The notes below the pieces were generated by a model, which worked only from the letters and a program-made list of their open reading frames with translations, had not been told where the DNA came from and did not search any database. DNA of 64,000 bases, taken from NCBI RefSeq assembly GCF_019801015.1, contig NZ_JAHVJZ010000005.1:62001-126000 (forward strand). Direction: 5' to 3'. The translations under genes were made by a program, and so were the position numbers. This stretch comes from Marinobacter nauticus (lineage in GTDB: Bacteria; Pseudomonadota; Gammaproteobacteria; Enterobacterales; Shewanellaceae). Positions 49,969-59,768 of the stretch are shown here, piece after piece. Positions within the stretch are counted from its first letter, which is position 1, and each line of letters begins with the position of its first letter.

Positions 49969-52900
49969 TTATCTGCGGCGCTGTCCGGCCAGCAGGCCGA
50001 GCAGCAGCAGGCTAAACCAGGCCAGTGTCCCACTGTCCTTTTTCGGCGTTTCCGGCTCCGGTTCCGGCGCCGGATCCACCCCGTCGGACAGCACGCTCAG
50101 TGTGAAACGCACGCTGTGCTGATCATGCGGGTTGACGTTGTCGCTGACGGTGACCGTCACTTCGGTTTCACCGTGCCAATCCGCCGTCGGCGTCAGGTCG
50201 AAGGTGTCACCGGAGCGATGTCCGTGGACCACCGCGCTCAGGTGCTCGCCGGTCACGGTGATGGTGTTGGGCGATACGCCCCCGTCGGCGTCGGTGTAGT
50301 GCACCGCGATGCCCTCAAGCACCCCGTTTTCGTCCACCTGCTGATCCGCTATCGGGTTCACCTGAATGTTGGCGGCAACCGCCACGGTGACCGCTTCGGT
50401 CAACAGGCCCACACCGCCGACATCCGCTTCGACACCAATTCGCTGCTCACTGCCGTACGCGGCGTCACTCACCGCCACCCGGAAAGTCAGAGGCAACTGG
50501 CTGGATTGGTCGCTGACGATGTCGTAGCACACCACCAGACCGTCGCTGAGGACGTCACCGAGGTTGTCTTCCGCGAACGCCACCCCACTGTGACCGTACA
50601 GCGGGCTGAAACCGGCCCTCGGTCCCCAGTAGCCACGCAAGCCAATCACGCCATTGCCATCCTGGCTGCCAAAGTCGAGGTTGTCGTAAGCCATGATCAC
50701 TTCGAACTGGCCGGCATCGTGACTGCTGTGCTCCCGCATGAACATCTGGAAGTCGTAGCGGTCATCCCGGGGAGCAACCACTTCGTTCCAATCCATATCC
50801 CAGGATTTGTCGTGGGTTTGCGCCCCCTGCCAGGTCACCAGGGTGTACTGGTCGTAGTAAGCGATATAGACGCCGCTGGACTGGGCCGGGTCCCAGTGGG
50901 GCTGATACATCGACAGCGTCCACTCCTGCTCCCAGCTGTAGGGGTCAAGGCGGGCGTTATGCCAGGGCGCCAGAACAAAGTCCGGCGGCGTACCGTAGTC
51001 CTCGCCGGGCATCGGCATCTGAATCTGGTGCAACGCGATGTCCCAGGGGTTGTACTGCAGGTAGTCCGCCTGCACCCAACCGCGGGAGCTCAGCACCACT
51101 TTGTCGGTACGGAAGTAGTCGCCGTTGTCGAAGGGTTGGAAGTCGTTAGCAAACGTGGGGATCTCCACATCATGAACCCAGTTGCCCCAGCCCCACTCAT
51201 TGACCTCGTAGAAGGTGCCCCAACTCGGCGTAAAGCCAAACCGGGTCAGGTCAACGAACTTGCCATCCAGCGGTGTGCCATCGGGGTAGTCGATCGCCCA
51301 CGGCGTGCGGCACTGGGGGTTATCCAGGTTGGTGCTGACCTGATAGTGAGCATGAACCGCGGAGGTGTCCGCCTGAACGCCCTGCCATTTCAGGCCGGTT
51401 TCCGTGATCTCCAGACCCTCCATCTGCGGCAGAGAATCGGCAATCAGCGTCAGGCCGGAGGGCACAGTGACCGCCAGATCGACCTGCCGATCCTGCCCGG
51501 TCCGGTTGGCCTGGGTTAGGACAGACACTTCAACAATGTCCCCCACCCGTGCCGCACTCTGAGACGCTTCCGCCTTCAGCATCGGCTCACCGCCGTTCAG
51601 GTTCACCGGCATCATGATCACCGAGCCCGGCTCAGCCCCTTCAACCTGCACAGCGACCGCACTGTAGAGGGTCTGGCCCGGCTCCGGCGCCTGATGCCAC
51701 TCAATGGTGATGTCGGAGTGTTTGGGATTTTCCGGGTTGGCCTGGAACTGCGTGGTCAGCGTCTGGCCCGGGGACTTAGCCAGCGTCACAATGCCAAACT
51801 CGTAGGTGTCCACGTTCTCCCAGGGGTACAGCATGTAATTCGCCAGCAGCACCTTGTAGGTCCCGGGTTCCGGGTGCTCAATGCTGCAGTATTCCCCCTT
51901 GGAGGTTTGCGGCAACTGAGAAGCACAGATCGCTTCGGACAGGTGCAGTCGACCATCGCCGTCGTAGTCCCGCAGTACCCAGAGATCAACATCGGCGTAG
52001 TGGTTGAGCGGATCTTCGATGCTGGAACCCAGGCGGCCGAACACCTCCGCCCGCAACAGCGCCGTATCCTCGGGAACGGTGACATCAAACACCTGAATGT
52101 TATCCAGTTCGGTGTTCCAGAACCCCTCGTTGTCCACCATCGCGACGCCCGATTGCAAGCGCGGCAGAGCCACCTGATGCACCTCAGCCGGCACCGGTTC
52201 ATAGGCTTCTGCCGTCAGTGCACCGGCGGGCACGCCGAGTGGCACATCCGGCACCACCTGCTGGCCCTGCTCGGTATGCGTGATCACTTCAATGCTGTTG
52301 GGCAGGGCTTTACCCGCGTAGCTCGCCAGATAGGGCCAGTAGGCTCCCGGGCTGGTGCCATCGGCACTGTTGAACTGAATCTCACCGAAAGCGTGGTGAT
52401 AGGCACCGTCATACCAGGCCAGGTCGATGTCGGAGAACGCCACGGAGACGGTCAGGTCCAGCGACTCGCCCGCTTTGAGGGTGAACTGGCTGGGGGTGAT
52501 GGTGACTTTGGCGGTGGGGTCCAGCGCGTAGTCCCAGAACAGCGGATGCTCTTCCCCCGCTACCGCCTCTGCTGACCAGCTGCCGTCGCGGGTCGCCCGC
52601 ACGGTACGGGTCCAGGAGCAGACCCGGCCACAGTCGTTATTGATCATCTGCGGCAGGTTCAGGTCACGGACACGGCCGCCATTGTGGGGATTGGCCCGAC
52701 GGAAGTTATCGGCGGACTCATCCATGACCAGCCCCGCATTCAGAGCGCGCTCCACGTTCGCCAGGCCATGACCCGCCCGGAAGACCCCGGCCACTTTGGT
52801 CGGATAGGGATAAACCGGATAGGGGGTTTTGATGGCCTGACTGTCGGCGGTCATCTGCAATGCGGATTGCACCTCCGAGGCCGTCCATTGCGGATTGGCC

Positions 52901-54939
52901 TGGCGGATCAGTGTCATCATCCCGGCAATGTGCGGACTGGCCATGGAGGTGCCACTGATGGCGTTATAGGCGCGGGTATCGCCATAGGGGTCAAACGGAT
53001 TGGTCTCCGTCCAGGCCGCGAATATGTCGACACCGGGCGCAGCGATACCGGGAGAGAACAGCTCCTCAACCGTGCTGGAGGGGCCTCGGGATGAGAAAGA
53101 CGCGAGCCAGTCGGCGTCATCCGGATTGATCACCCGATCCACCTGAGAGGCGGAGATGGTGCCGGTCAGGCCGGTGCCTGACTGCAGCCAGGGCAGTAAG
53201 CCGGGGGTGTTCCAATCCCCGTAGTATTGCTCCGCGGTCAGGTGGATGCCGGGGATCACATAGGTGTCATCCACCACCGCATCCCCCTCATTCCAGGTGT
53301 TGTAGAGCACAAAGCCCCCTGCCCCACCCTGCTGAACGTTCACCGCCTTCTCAATCCGCGCAATGTCACCCCGTTCACACACCACAATGTGGCTGTCGAG
53401 GAACGTACCGGGGGCAAACGGGAGATTACAACGGGCGTCACCGTAGTCCGCTGCCAGGACAAACTCACCGGTAAAGGCCGGTGAGTTGCCGGCGCCTTCA
53501 ATGGTGCCCGGATTCAGTGTGGGATCACCGCCACTCATCGCTTCAAGCGCCTTGCCGCTGATGCTGATGCTGCGGGCATGCGTGGTGGCCGCCACATTCA
53601 GTACCCAGGGCGAGGTGTGGTCGACAGTATAGAGCGAATCCGTCCCTCGTGAAGCCCCGGCATTGCCCGCCGACAACGCCACCGCAACACCGGCTTCGCG
53701 CGCTGAGAGGAAGGCCATTTCGAACGCGTCATCCCAGGGGAAGCTCTCGCTGCCCCCAATGGACATGTTGATCACGTCCACGCCGTCCTTGATCGCCTGC
53801 TCAATGGCGAACAGCATCGCCTCCCCCGGACAGCCACCGACGGGGTGACAAACCTGGTAGGAGATCAGATTGGCGTGCGGCGCCACACCCGCAATACGAG
53901 GCATGCTGACGCCCATCGGGATGCCGGCTCCGCCGCCAAATTCCGGCGCCACCACATCAACATCAAACAGCACGTTCCCGGCAACGGTGCTGGCCACGTG
54001 GCTGCCGTGGCCGTTGTAATCCTCGCCGAAATGCTCCGCGCCGGGCACATCGCCATATTCACCGGTAATGGACGCGTGGGTATAAACGCCAATCAACTTG
54101 TCGTTACAGCGGTCAGCAAACTCCGCCAACGCACAGTCACCAAGATAGTGACCGGCACCCAGCGGGTTGGTGTGGACAAAACCGTCGCCGCCGACGGACG
54201 CAAAGGAGGGGTGGGCGGTGTTGATGCCGGTGTCGATGATGCCCACCACCATGCCCTGCCCGGTATACCGGCCGCCGTCATGGGTGGTACTGCCGTCCCA
54301 GACGCCTGCGGCACCGACGTGCTCCGGTCCGACATCGGTGTGCAGCTCGTAGTTGCGGGCCCGCTGTACGTAAGCCACTTCCGGTAACCGGGCCAGACGC
54401 ATCGCTTCCTGCTGTGTTACCTCAATGGATAACGCATTGATGGCGGTGGTGAACTGGCGCCGCACCTGCCCCTGTACCTGCTGAATCACTTGCTGCTGGG
54501 CACTCAGAAGATGGTGGGTGTAGGCATCGATCGCGGCTGCCGACGCCGCCGGGCGGGCGCCACTAAACAGTTTGGCGTTGTGCGTTTGGCCCTGAAGTGA
54601 TGGTCGGGTGGCGGCGAGGCCGGGCAAGCGGCCATCGTAGGTCGCAACCGGCGCATCCTGAAGTTGAACGATGTAGACGGCAGTGCCGTCATGGCGCTCC
54701 TCCGGCGCAAACTTGCCCTGGCCAAACCGGGGCGTCATGGCAATGTTGGCCAGGCCATCGCGCCGCAGAGGCGTGATCTGTTGTTCTGCTTTTTGGATCT
54801 GGGCCTGTTGTTGATGTTGGTAGAGCGCCATGGCATCGATGGTCCAGGGTACCCGGTCACCGCCCCCCTGCGCTCCGGCCAATGCGCCGGCACCGTAAAG
54901 TGCACTGGCGATCATCATGGCTACGGATTTTGTTTTCAC
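49969..54939 (-). CDS. Giant S8 family serine protease 2 with GlyGly-CTERM-like tail
   Basis: About 1656 residues. I choose the GTG at 54939 because GGAGAAAC precedes it and the protein then begins with a normal signal peptide (VKTKSVAMMIASALYGAGAL, first residue read as Met); an ATG at 54990 adds charged residues before it. Prodomain, then triad D236 (GIIDTGINTAHP), H311 (NGHGSHVAS) and S665 (SGTSMASPH). The HTDVGPEHVGA and CNDKLIGV blocks mirror protease 1. The C-terminus ends KKDSGTLAWFSLLLLGLLAG then basic residues, again SG-type. The 85-residue repeats of protease 1 are absent. Confidence 0.93.
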   Translation of the reverse strand: MKTKSVAMMIASALYGAGALAGAQGGGDRVPWTIDAMALYQHQQQAQIQKAEQQITPLRRDGLANIAMTPRFGQGKFAPEERHDGTAVYIVQLQDAPVATYDGRLPGLAATRPSLQGQTHNAKLFSGARPAASAAAIDAYTHHLLSAQQQVIQQVQGQVRRQFTTAINALSIEVTQQEAMRLARLPEVAYVQRARNYELHTDVGPEHVGAAGVWDGSTTHDGGRYTGQGMVVGIIDTGINTAHPSFASVGGDGFVHTNPLGAGHYLGDCALAEFADRCNDKLIGVYTHASITGEYGDVPGAEHFGEDYNGHGSHVASTVAGNVLFDVDVVAPEFGGGAGIPMGVSMPRIAGVAPHANLISYQVCHPVGGCPGEAMLFAIEQAIKDGVDVINMSIGGSESFPWDDAFEMAFLSAREAGVAVALSAGNAGASRGTDSLYTVDHTSPWVLNVAATTHARSISISGKALEAMSGGDPTLNPGTIEGAGNSPAFTGEFVLAADYGDARCNLPFAPGTFLDSHIVVCERGDIARIEKAVNVQQGGAGGFVLYNTWNEGDAVVDDTYVIPGIHLTAEQYYGDWNTPGLLPWLQSGTGLTGTISASQVDRVINPDDADWLASFSSRGPSSTVEELFSPGIAAPGVDIFAAWTETNPFDPYGDTRAYNAISGTSMASPHIAGMMTLIRQANPQWTASEVQSALQMTADSQAIKTPYPVYPYPTKVAGVFRAGHGLANVERALNAGLVMDESADNFRRANPHNGGRVRDLNLPQMINNDCGRVCSWTRTVRATRDGSWSAEAVAGEEHPLFWDYALDPTAKVTITPSQFTLKAGESLDLTVSVAFSDIDLAWYDGAYHHAFGEIQFNSADGTSPGAYWPYLASYAGKALPNSIEVITHTEQGQQVVPDVPLGVPAGALTAEAYEPVPAEVHQVALPRLQSGVAMVDNEGFWNTELDNIQVFDVTVPEDTALLRAEVFGRLGSSIEDPLNHYADVDLWVLRDYDGDGRLHLSEAICASQLPQTSKGEYCSIEHPEPGTYKVLLANYMLYPWENVDTYEFGIVTLAKSPGQTLTTQFQANPENPKHSDITIEWHQAPEPGQTLYSAVAVQVEGAEPGSVIMMPVNLNGGEPMLKAEASQSAARVGDIVEVSVLTQANRTGQDRQVDLAVTVPSGLTLIADSLPQMEGLEITETGLKWQGVQADTSAVHAHYQVSTNLDNPQCRTPWAIDYPDGTPLDGKFVDLTRFGFTPSWGTFYEVNEWGWGNWVHDVEIPTFANDFQPFDNGDYFRTDKVVLSSRGWVQADYLQYNPWDIALHQIQMPMPGEDYGTPPDFVLAPWHNARLDPYSWEQEWTLSMYQPHWDPAQSSGVYIAYYDQYTLVTWQGAQTHDKSWDMDWNEVVAPRDDRYDFQMFMREHSSHDAGQFEVIMAYDNLDFGSQDGNGVIGLRGYWGPRAGFSPLYGHSGVAFAEDNLGDVLSDGLVVCYDIVSDQSSQLPLTFRVAVSDAAYGSEQRIGVEADVGGVGLLTEAVTVAVAANIQVNPIADQQVDENGVLEGIAVHYTDADGGVSPNTITVTGEHLSAVVHGHRSGDTFDLTPTADWHGETEVTVTVSDNVNPHDQHSVRFTLSVLSDGVDPAPEPEPETPKKDSGTLAWFSLLLLGLLAGQRRR

Positions 54940-55380
54940 AACGTTTCTCCCTGTTATTTTCCGCCTCAGAAGTCTCAATCCTTCCGACACATTTATATTT
55001 CACAAGGGAAAAGATTTATTCAAACACATTGTTTTCATCGTGTTGATAGCCAGCGGTAATATTAAGCCCGGCCATTTAATTAAAACCAATCCAAATAGTG
55101 ACCACTCAAACCATTAAATTAGTCCAAACTCATCGCCACGATGCATAAAGTGCAAGGCTTCCACTGAGCCCGCTGGGCCAAGCTGCCGGGCATGCCTGCC
55201 AGAGCGAGCCAAAAACCATTGTTGTAAATTTTGATGAGTCGTAATTATCGTTCCGATTAATAATGCGAAATGAACGGACACACCGTTAAACAATACTTAT
55301 CCGACTCGACACCAAAAACAATTCAGAGGCCGATATCATTCACATCCGGTTTATTTTCCTTTTCCGATAAGAACAGGCAC
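54940..55380. other. AT-rich intergenic region upstream of S8 protease 2
   Basis: A 441-base stretch without a convincing gene and much richer in A and T than its surroundings. It holds the promoter of the protease gene, not assignable to a clear -35/-10. Length and composition suggest multiple regulator sites or a transferred boundary. The sspB terminator follows at 55381. Confidence 0.5.
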
Positions 55381-55409
55381 AAAAAAAGCGACCCGAAGGT
55401 CGCTTTTTA
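55381..55409 (-). terminator. Terminator after sspB
   Basis: AAAAAGCGACC/GGTCGCTTTTT with a short loop and long A and T runs. Confidence 0.88.
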
Positions 55410-55423
55410 TTGAATCGGTTGAT

Positions 55424-55849
55424 TCACTTGATCACTTTCAGCGTAGGCCGTCCTTTCGGACGCTCCGGGGCAGACTCTTCGAGCACTTCCGGCGCTTCTT
55501 CAATCGCGCCATCCGCTTGCTCGTAGGCCGCTTCAGGCTGGAACACGGTTCCGGCACCGTTTTCACGGGCGTAAATCGCAGCGACGGCATACATAGGAAT
55601 GCGCAGTGCATGCGGCTGGCCGCCAAAACGGGCATTGAACGTGACTTCCTCGTTACCCAGCTGCAGATTACCCACAGCATGAGGCGCGATATTGAGCACG
55701 ATCTGGCCGTCCTCAACAAACTGACGAGGTACCTGAACGCCGGGCATCTCCGCTTCCACCACCAGATGGGGTGTCAGGTCGTTATCCAGCAGCCATTCGT
55801 AGAAGGCCCGCAGCAGATACGGCCGGCTGGGGCTCAACGCTTTGCTCAT
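55424..55849 (-). CDS. sspB: ClpXP adaptor SspB
   Basis: A 141-residue adaptor that delivers ssrA-tagged proteins to ClpXP. The N-terminal domain (about 1-110) has RPYLLRAFYEWLLDNDLTPH and VTFNARFGGQPHALRIPM. A disordered acidic linker follows, ending in the ClpX-binding peptide GRPTLKVIK. It overlaps sspA by four bases (ATGA). Confidence 0.96.
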   Translation of the reverse strand: MSKALSPSRPYLLRAFYEWLLDNDLTPHLVVEAEMPGVQVPRQFVEDGQIVLNIAPHAVGNLQLGNEEVTFNARFGGQPHALRIPMYAVAAIYARENGAGTVFQPEAAYEQADGAIEEAPEVLEESAPERPKGRPTLKVIK

Positions 55850-56475
55850 ACGCCGATGCGCAGCTCGCGCTCTGCTTCGGTCAGAGAGGCCTTGAAGGAC
55901 TCACGCTCGAACAGACGAGTCATGTACGCCTTCACTTCGGCACTGCCGCGACCGTTCAGTTCGACACCCAGCAGGGGCAGACGCCAGAACAGGGGAGCCA
56001 GGTAGCAATCCACCAGAGTGAACTCTTCGCTCATGAAGTACGGCGCTTCGGCAAAGATCGGACCCAGAGCCAGAATGCTCTCAGCCAGTTCTTTGCGAGC
56101 CGCAGCCGCACCGTCATTGTTCTGGATTCGCTCAGCCAGGGTGTACCAGTCATGTTGAATGCGATGCATCATCAGACGGCTCTGACCGCGGGAAACCGGG
56201 TAAACGGGCATCAGCGGCGGGTGGGGGAAACGCTCATCGAGATATTCCATGATGATGCGTGCGTTGTAGAGCACCAGTTCCCGGTCCACCAGAGTGGGTA
56301 CGCTGTTGTACGGGTTCAGCTCGGCCAAATCCTGAGGCAGTTGATCCGGATCCACCTGGATCACTTCAACGCCTACCCCTTTCTCGGCCAGAACGATGCG
56401 AACCTGGTGGCTGTAAAGATCGCTGGCACCGGAATACAGGGCCATAACAGAGCGTTTGTTGGCGGCAACAGCCAT
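55846..56475 (-). CDS. sspA: Stringent starvation protein A
   Basis: A 209-residue GST-fold protein that binds RNA polymerase. The thioredoxin-like domain includes SDLYSHQVRIVLAEKGVGVE, then PTLVDRELVLYNARIIMEYL and the PHPP surface (RFPHPPLMPVYP), the conserved patch needed for function. It is the first gene of sspA-sspB and follows petC after 95 bases. Confidence 0.96.
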   Translation of the reverse strand: MAVAANKRSVMALYSGASDLYSHQVRIVLAEKGVGVEVIQVDPDQLPQDLAELNPYNSVPTLVDRELVLYNARIIMEYLDERFPHPPLMPVYPVSRGQSRLMMHRIQHDWYTLAERIQNNDGAAAARKELAESILALGPIFAEAPYFMSEEFTLVDCYLAPLFWRLPLLGVELNGRGSAEVKAYMTRLFERESFKASLTEAERELRIGV

Positions 56476-56510
56476 TGATACCCTCCGAAAAGTTCAGATA
56501 GCAGAAACAG

Positions 56511-56537
56511 CAACGGGGGGCACGGGGCCCCCAGTTG
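56511..56537 (-). terminator. GC-rich hairpin between petC and sspA
   Basis: GGGGGC/GCCCCC with flanking CAAC/GTTG complementary bases forms a strong stem on either strand. The following T-run on the minus strand is weak, so it may only attenuate transcription out of petABC. Confidence 0.5.
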
Positions 56538-56570
56538 CGCAAAGGACAGATTGTAACCTTTTATCGGCGA

Positions 56571-57266
56571 TTAGTGTACATCCCGCCAGTACTCCCGCTT
56601 CAGCAGGTAGGCCAGCACGAAGAACACTGCCAGGAAGCCCAGCACCCAAACACCCATCCGCTCACGTTCGAGACGAACCGGATCAGCGGAATAGGTCAGG
56701 AAGTTGGTGATATCCAGCACCAATTGGTCGTACTCCTCAGCGGACATGGTGCCGCCACTGGCTACGATGGTGCCATCTTCCTGCAGGGTCGGAACACCCT
56801 GGTAGCTTTCCAGCACATGGGGCATACCCACGGACGGGAACACCAGGTTGTTCACACCAAACGGACGCTCCGGATCGGCGTAGAAGGTCTTCAGGTAGGA
56901 ATACACCCAGTCAGAACCACGTACGCGGGCGATCATGGTCAGATCCGGCGGCGCCGCACCAAACCACTTGGCTGCATCCGCTTCCGGGATGGCGTTCTCC
57001 ATCAGGTCACCGATTTTAGCGTCGGTGTAGATGAGGTCGCGCATCTGGTCCGCGGTAAAGCCGATGTCCTCAGCCACGCGCTCATAGCGCTGGTACTGAG
57101 TGCTGTGACATCCGGAGCAGTTCTCCATAAAGGCTACGGCACCGCGTTGCAGGGAAGCCTGATCAGCCAGGTCAATGTTAGCGGGCACGACGTGCTCGTT
57201 GTTGCCGCCAGCAGCGTAGCTCAGGGCCGGCAGGGCAGCGATGATTGCGATGATGAACTTCTTCAT
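56571..57266 (-). CDS. petC: Cytochrome c1 of the bc1 complex
   Basis: A 231-residue membrane-anchored c-type cytochrome. Signal peptide MKKFIIAIIAALPALSYAAG, heme site CSGCH (C50, C53, H54) and axial methionine likely in VGMPHVL. A C-terminal membrane helix (MGVWVLGFLAVFFVLAYLL) anchors it. Its start overlaps the petB stop as TAATG. Confidence 0.95.
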   Translation of the reverse strand: MKKFIIAIIAALPALSYAAGGNNEHVVPANIDLADQASLQRGAVAFMENCSGCHSTQYQRYERVAEDIGFTADQMRDLIYTDAKIGDLMENAIPEADAAKWFGAAPPDLTMIARVRGSDWVYSYLKTFYADPERPFGVNNLVFPSVGMPHVLESYQGVPTLQEDGTIVASGGTMSAEEYDQLVLDITNFLTYSADPVRLERERMGVWVLGFLAVFFVLAYLLKREYWRDVH

Positions 57267-58477
57267 TAGCCTGTCACCCTTTCCGGAACCGGTTTGCATT
57301 TCTCGTTCTTGCTGTAGATGAACAGCAGGACAAAGAAGCCGAAGTAACCCAGAGAGAAGATCCGCGCCAGCAGGGTATACAGCGGGGTCGCCGGCAGGGC
57401 GCCCAGGATACCCAGAGCAATAAAGCAGACCACGAACTGGGCGATGTTCAGCTTATGGATGCCGCTGCGATAGCGGATGGACTTCACTTTACAGCGGTCC
57501 AGCCACGGCAGAAGGAACAGGACAATAATGGCGGCGCCCATGGCAACTACACCCAGCAACTTGTCCGGAACCGCACGCAGAATCGCGTAGAACGGGGTGA
57601 AGTACCATACCGGGGCAATATGCTCAGGGGTCTTCAGCGGGTTGGCCGCTTCAAAGTTCGGCGGCTCAAGGAAGTAACCACCGCCTTCCGGCATAAAGAA
57701 GATCACGTAGCAGAACAGAATCAGGAAGCCCGCCACGCCTACGATGTCCTTAACGGTGTAGTAGGGGTGGAACGGAATCGCATCCAGCGGCCAGCCGTCC
57801 GGGCCTTTGTTCTTCTTCACTTCGATGCCGTCCGGGTTGTTGGAACCCACTTCGTGCAGCGCAATGATGTGCAGGAACACCAGTACAACCAGTACCAGCG
57901 GCAGGGCAATCACGTGCAGGGCGAAGAAGCGGTTCAGGGTCGCACCAGACACCACGTAGTCACCACGGATCCACAGGGTCAGGTCGTCACCAATCACCGG
58001 AATGGCGCCAAACAGCGAGATGATCACCTGGGCACCCCAGTAGGACATCTGACCCCAGGGCAGCAGGTAGCCCATAAAGGCTTCCGCCATCAGCACCAGG
58101 AAGATCAGCATACCGAAGATCCACAGCAACTCACGGGGCTTCTGATAGGAGCCGTAGATGAGACCGCGGAACATGTGCAGGTAGATCACCACGAAGAACG
58201 CGGAAGCACCGGTGGAGTGCATATAACGCAGCAGCCAGCCGTACTCCACATCACGCATGATGTATTCAATCGAGGCGAAGGCCCCTTCAGCGGTCGGCAC
58301 GTAGTTCATGGTCAGCCAGATACCGGTCAGGATCTGGTTAACCAGTACCAGCATGGCCAGTGAGCCGAAGAAGTACCAGAAGTTGAAGTTTTTCGGTGCC
58401 GGATACTGACCTACATGCTTGTTGTAGGTCGCCGTCATCGGGATCCGCTCGTCAATCCAATCGACAATCTTTTTCAT
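57266..58477 (-). CDS. petB: Cytochrome b of the bc1 complex
   Basis: A 403-residue protein with about eight to nine membrane helices. The two heme-b histidine pairs are in WLLRYMHSTGASAFFVVIYLH (shown in part) and FFALHVIALPLVLVVLVFLH. Q-site motif is PEW-like (as PVWYFTPFY) and GYLLPWGQMSYW is the conserved CD region. It lies two bases after petA and transfers electrons between quinol and cytochrome c1. Confidence 0.96.
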   Translation of the reverse strand: MKKIVDWIDERIPMTATYNKHVGQYPAPKNFNFWYFFGSLAMLVLVNQILTGIWLTMNYVPTAEGAFASIEYIMRDVEYGWLLRYMHSTGASAFFVVIYLHMFRGLIYGSYQKPRELLWIFGMLIFLVLMAEAFMGYLLPWGQMSYWGAQVIISLFGAIPVIGDDLTLWIRGDYVVSGATLNRFFALHVIALPLVLVVLVFLHIIALHEVGSNNPDGIEVKKNKGPDGWPLDAIPFHPYYTVKDIVGVAGFLILFCYVIFFMPEGGGYFLEPPNFEAANPLKTPEHIAPVWYFTPFYAILRAVPDKLLGVVAMGAAIIVLFLLPWLDRCKVKSIRYRSGIHKLNIAQFVVCFIALGILGALPATPLYTLLARIFSLGYFGFFVLLFIYSKNEKCKPVPERVTG

Positions 58478-58479
58478 GA

Positions 58480-59070
58480 TTACGCCGCTCCCTCGTCAAC
58501 GCCGATCATCACGGTGGCATCGTCCACATAAGTGTGGGGCGGAATCACCAGGTTCAGCGGGGCCGGTACACCGGCAAACACCCGGCCGGCCATATCAAAC
58601 TTGGAGCCGTGACAGGGGCAGAAGAAACCAGACTCTACACCTTCCACCTGCTGTTCAAACGACTTAGGCAGGTAAGTCGGGGAACAGCCCAGGTGAGTAC
58701 ACAGGCCAACGGCAATGAAGTACTCATCCTTGATGGAACGGTAGGGGTTCTTCGCGTATTCCGGCTGTTGAGGCTCATCGGAGCCCGGGTCACGCAGCTG
58801 GTTGGCCAGCGTGTCCAGGTTTGCCAAAACTTTATCGGTGCGACGTACAATCCAAACCGGCTTGCCGCGCCACTCGACGCGCAACATTTGGCCTGGTTCC
58901 AGTTTACTGATATTCACTTCTACTGGCGCGCCGGCGGCTTTCGCCTTAGCGCTCGGGTTCCAAGATTTAATGAAGGGAACCGCAACAGCAGCAGCGCCAG
59001 CTCCGCCAACCACAGCGGTGGCGACGGTCAGGAATCTGCGACGTCCAGTATCGACAGGCGCATTGCTCAT
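58480..59070 (-). CDS. petA: Rieske iron-sulfur protein of the bc1 complex
   Basis: A 196-residue protein with a Tat-type anchor ([15 protein letters not shown]) and Rieske cluster ligands C124, H126 (CTHLGC) and C151, H154 (CPCHGSKFD), with disulfide cysteines 129 and 153. First gene of petABC. A good promoter (59171-59199) lies about 100 bases upstream. Confidence 0.97.
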   Translation of the reverse strand: MSNAPVDTGRRRFLTVATAVVGGAGAAAVAVPFIKSWNPSAKAKAAGAPVEVNISKLEPGQMLRVEWRGKPVWIVRRTDKVLANLDTLANQLRDPGSDEPQQPEYAKNPYRSIKDEYFIAVGLCTHLGCSPTYLPKSFEQQVEGVESGFFCPCHGSKFDMAGRVFAGVPAPLNLVIPPHTYVDDATVMIGVDEGAA

Positions 59071-59170
59071 CCACTTATCTCCCGTAGGGGTTCTGCTTTT
59101 TCTGAATAATTAGGTGGCTTTTTAACCAAAACCGCCATTTTGCGCAGCATTGCGGTTTCGGAGCGTGGCC

Positions 59171-59199
59171 ATTATATAGAAAAACCCGACACAGGTCAT
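59171..59199 (-). promoter_or_regulatory. Promoter of petABC
   Basis: On the minus strand ATGACC and TATAAT are separated by 17 bases; the -10 is a perfect consensus. It lies about 100-130 bases upstream of petA. Confidence 0.6.
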
Positions 59200-59315
59200 A
59201 CTTTCGGACTCAGATTGAGCCAAATCACGGCAGAGCGCGGCTTGAGGGAGACTCAGGAGGGGGAAATGAAAATTTTTGTCGTAAAAAAAGCGTTAAAAAT
59301 CAGCAGCAGATAAAG

Positions 59316-59343
59316 AAAAACCCGACCTTTCGGCCGGGTTTTT
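59316..59343 (-). terminator. Terminator after rpsI
   Basis: The stem AAAAACCCGGCC/GGTCGGGTTTTT is flanked by A and T runs and sits below the rpsI stop. Confidence 0.88.
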
Positions 59344-59368
59344 CCAATCGAACCAAAGTTCCAGCGAA

Positions 59369-59755
59369 TTAACGCTTGGAGAACTGAGGACGACGACGTG
59401 CTTTGCGCAGACCAACTTTCTTACGCTCAACCTCACGGGCATCACGAGTAACAAAGCCAGCTTCACGCAGAGTCGGACGCAGGGTCTCATCGTACTGCAT
59501 CAGAGCACGGGTGATACCGTGACGGATGGCACCGGACTGACCGGTGATACCACCGCCAGATACAGTTACGTAGATGTCCAGCTTGTCCAGCATCTCAACC
59601 AGCTCCAGCGGCTGACGAACTACCATGCGGGCAGTTTCGCGGCCGAAGAATTGCTCCAGAGAACGCTTGTTGATGGTGATGTTGCCGCTACCCTGCTTGA
59701 TGAATACACGAGCAGTAGAGGTTTTGCGGCGGCCGGTACCGTAGTATTGAGTCAT
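59369..59755 (-). CDS. rpsI: 30S ribosomal protein S9
   Basis: A 128-residue protein with the S9 signature: [39 protein letters not shown] and C-terminal [11 protein letters not shown], whose end reaches the tRNA site. It follows rplM by 13 bases. Confidence 0.98.
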   Translation of the reverse strand: MTQYYGTGRRKTSTARVFIKQGSGNITINKRSLEQFFGRETARMVVRQPLELVEMLDKLDIYVTVSGGGITGQSGAIRHGITRALMQYDETLRPTLREAGFVTRDAREVERKKVGLRKARRRPQFSKR

Positions 59756-59768
59756 TGCCTATATCCCC

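Noticed and set aside
57455-58363. A 302-codon open frame opposite petB
   Set aside because: Composition is His/Gln/Arg-rich, and petB is certain from its heme histidines and membrane pattern.
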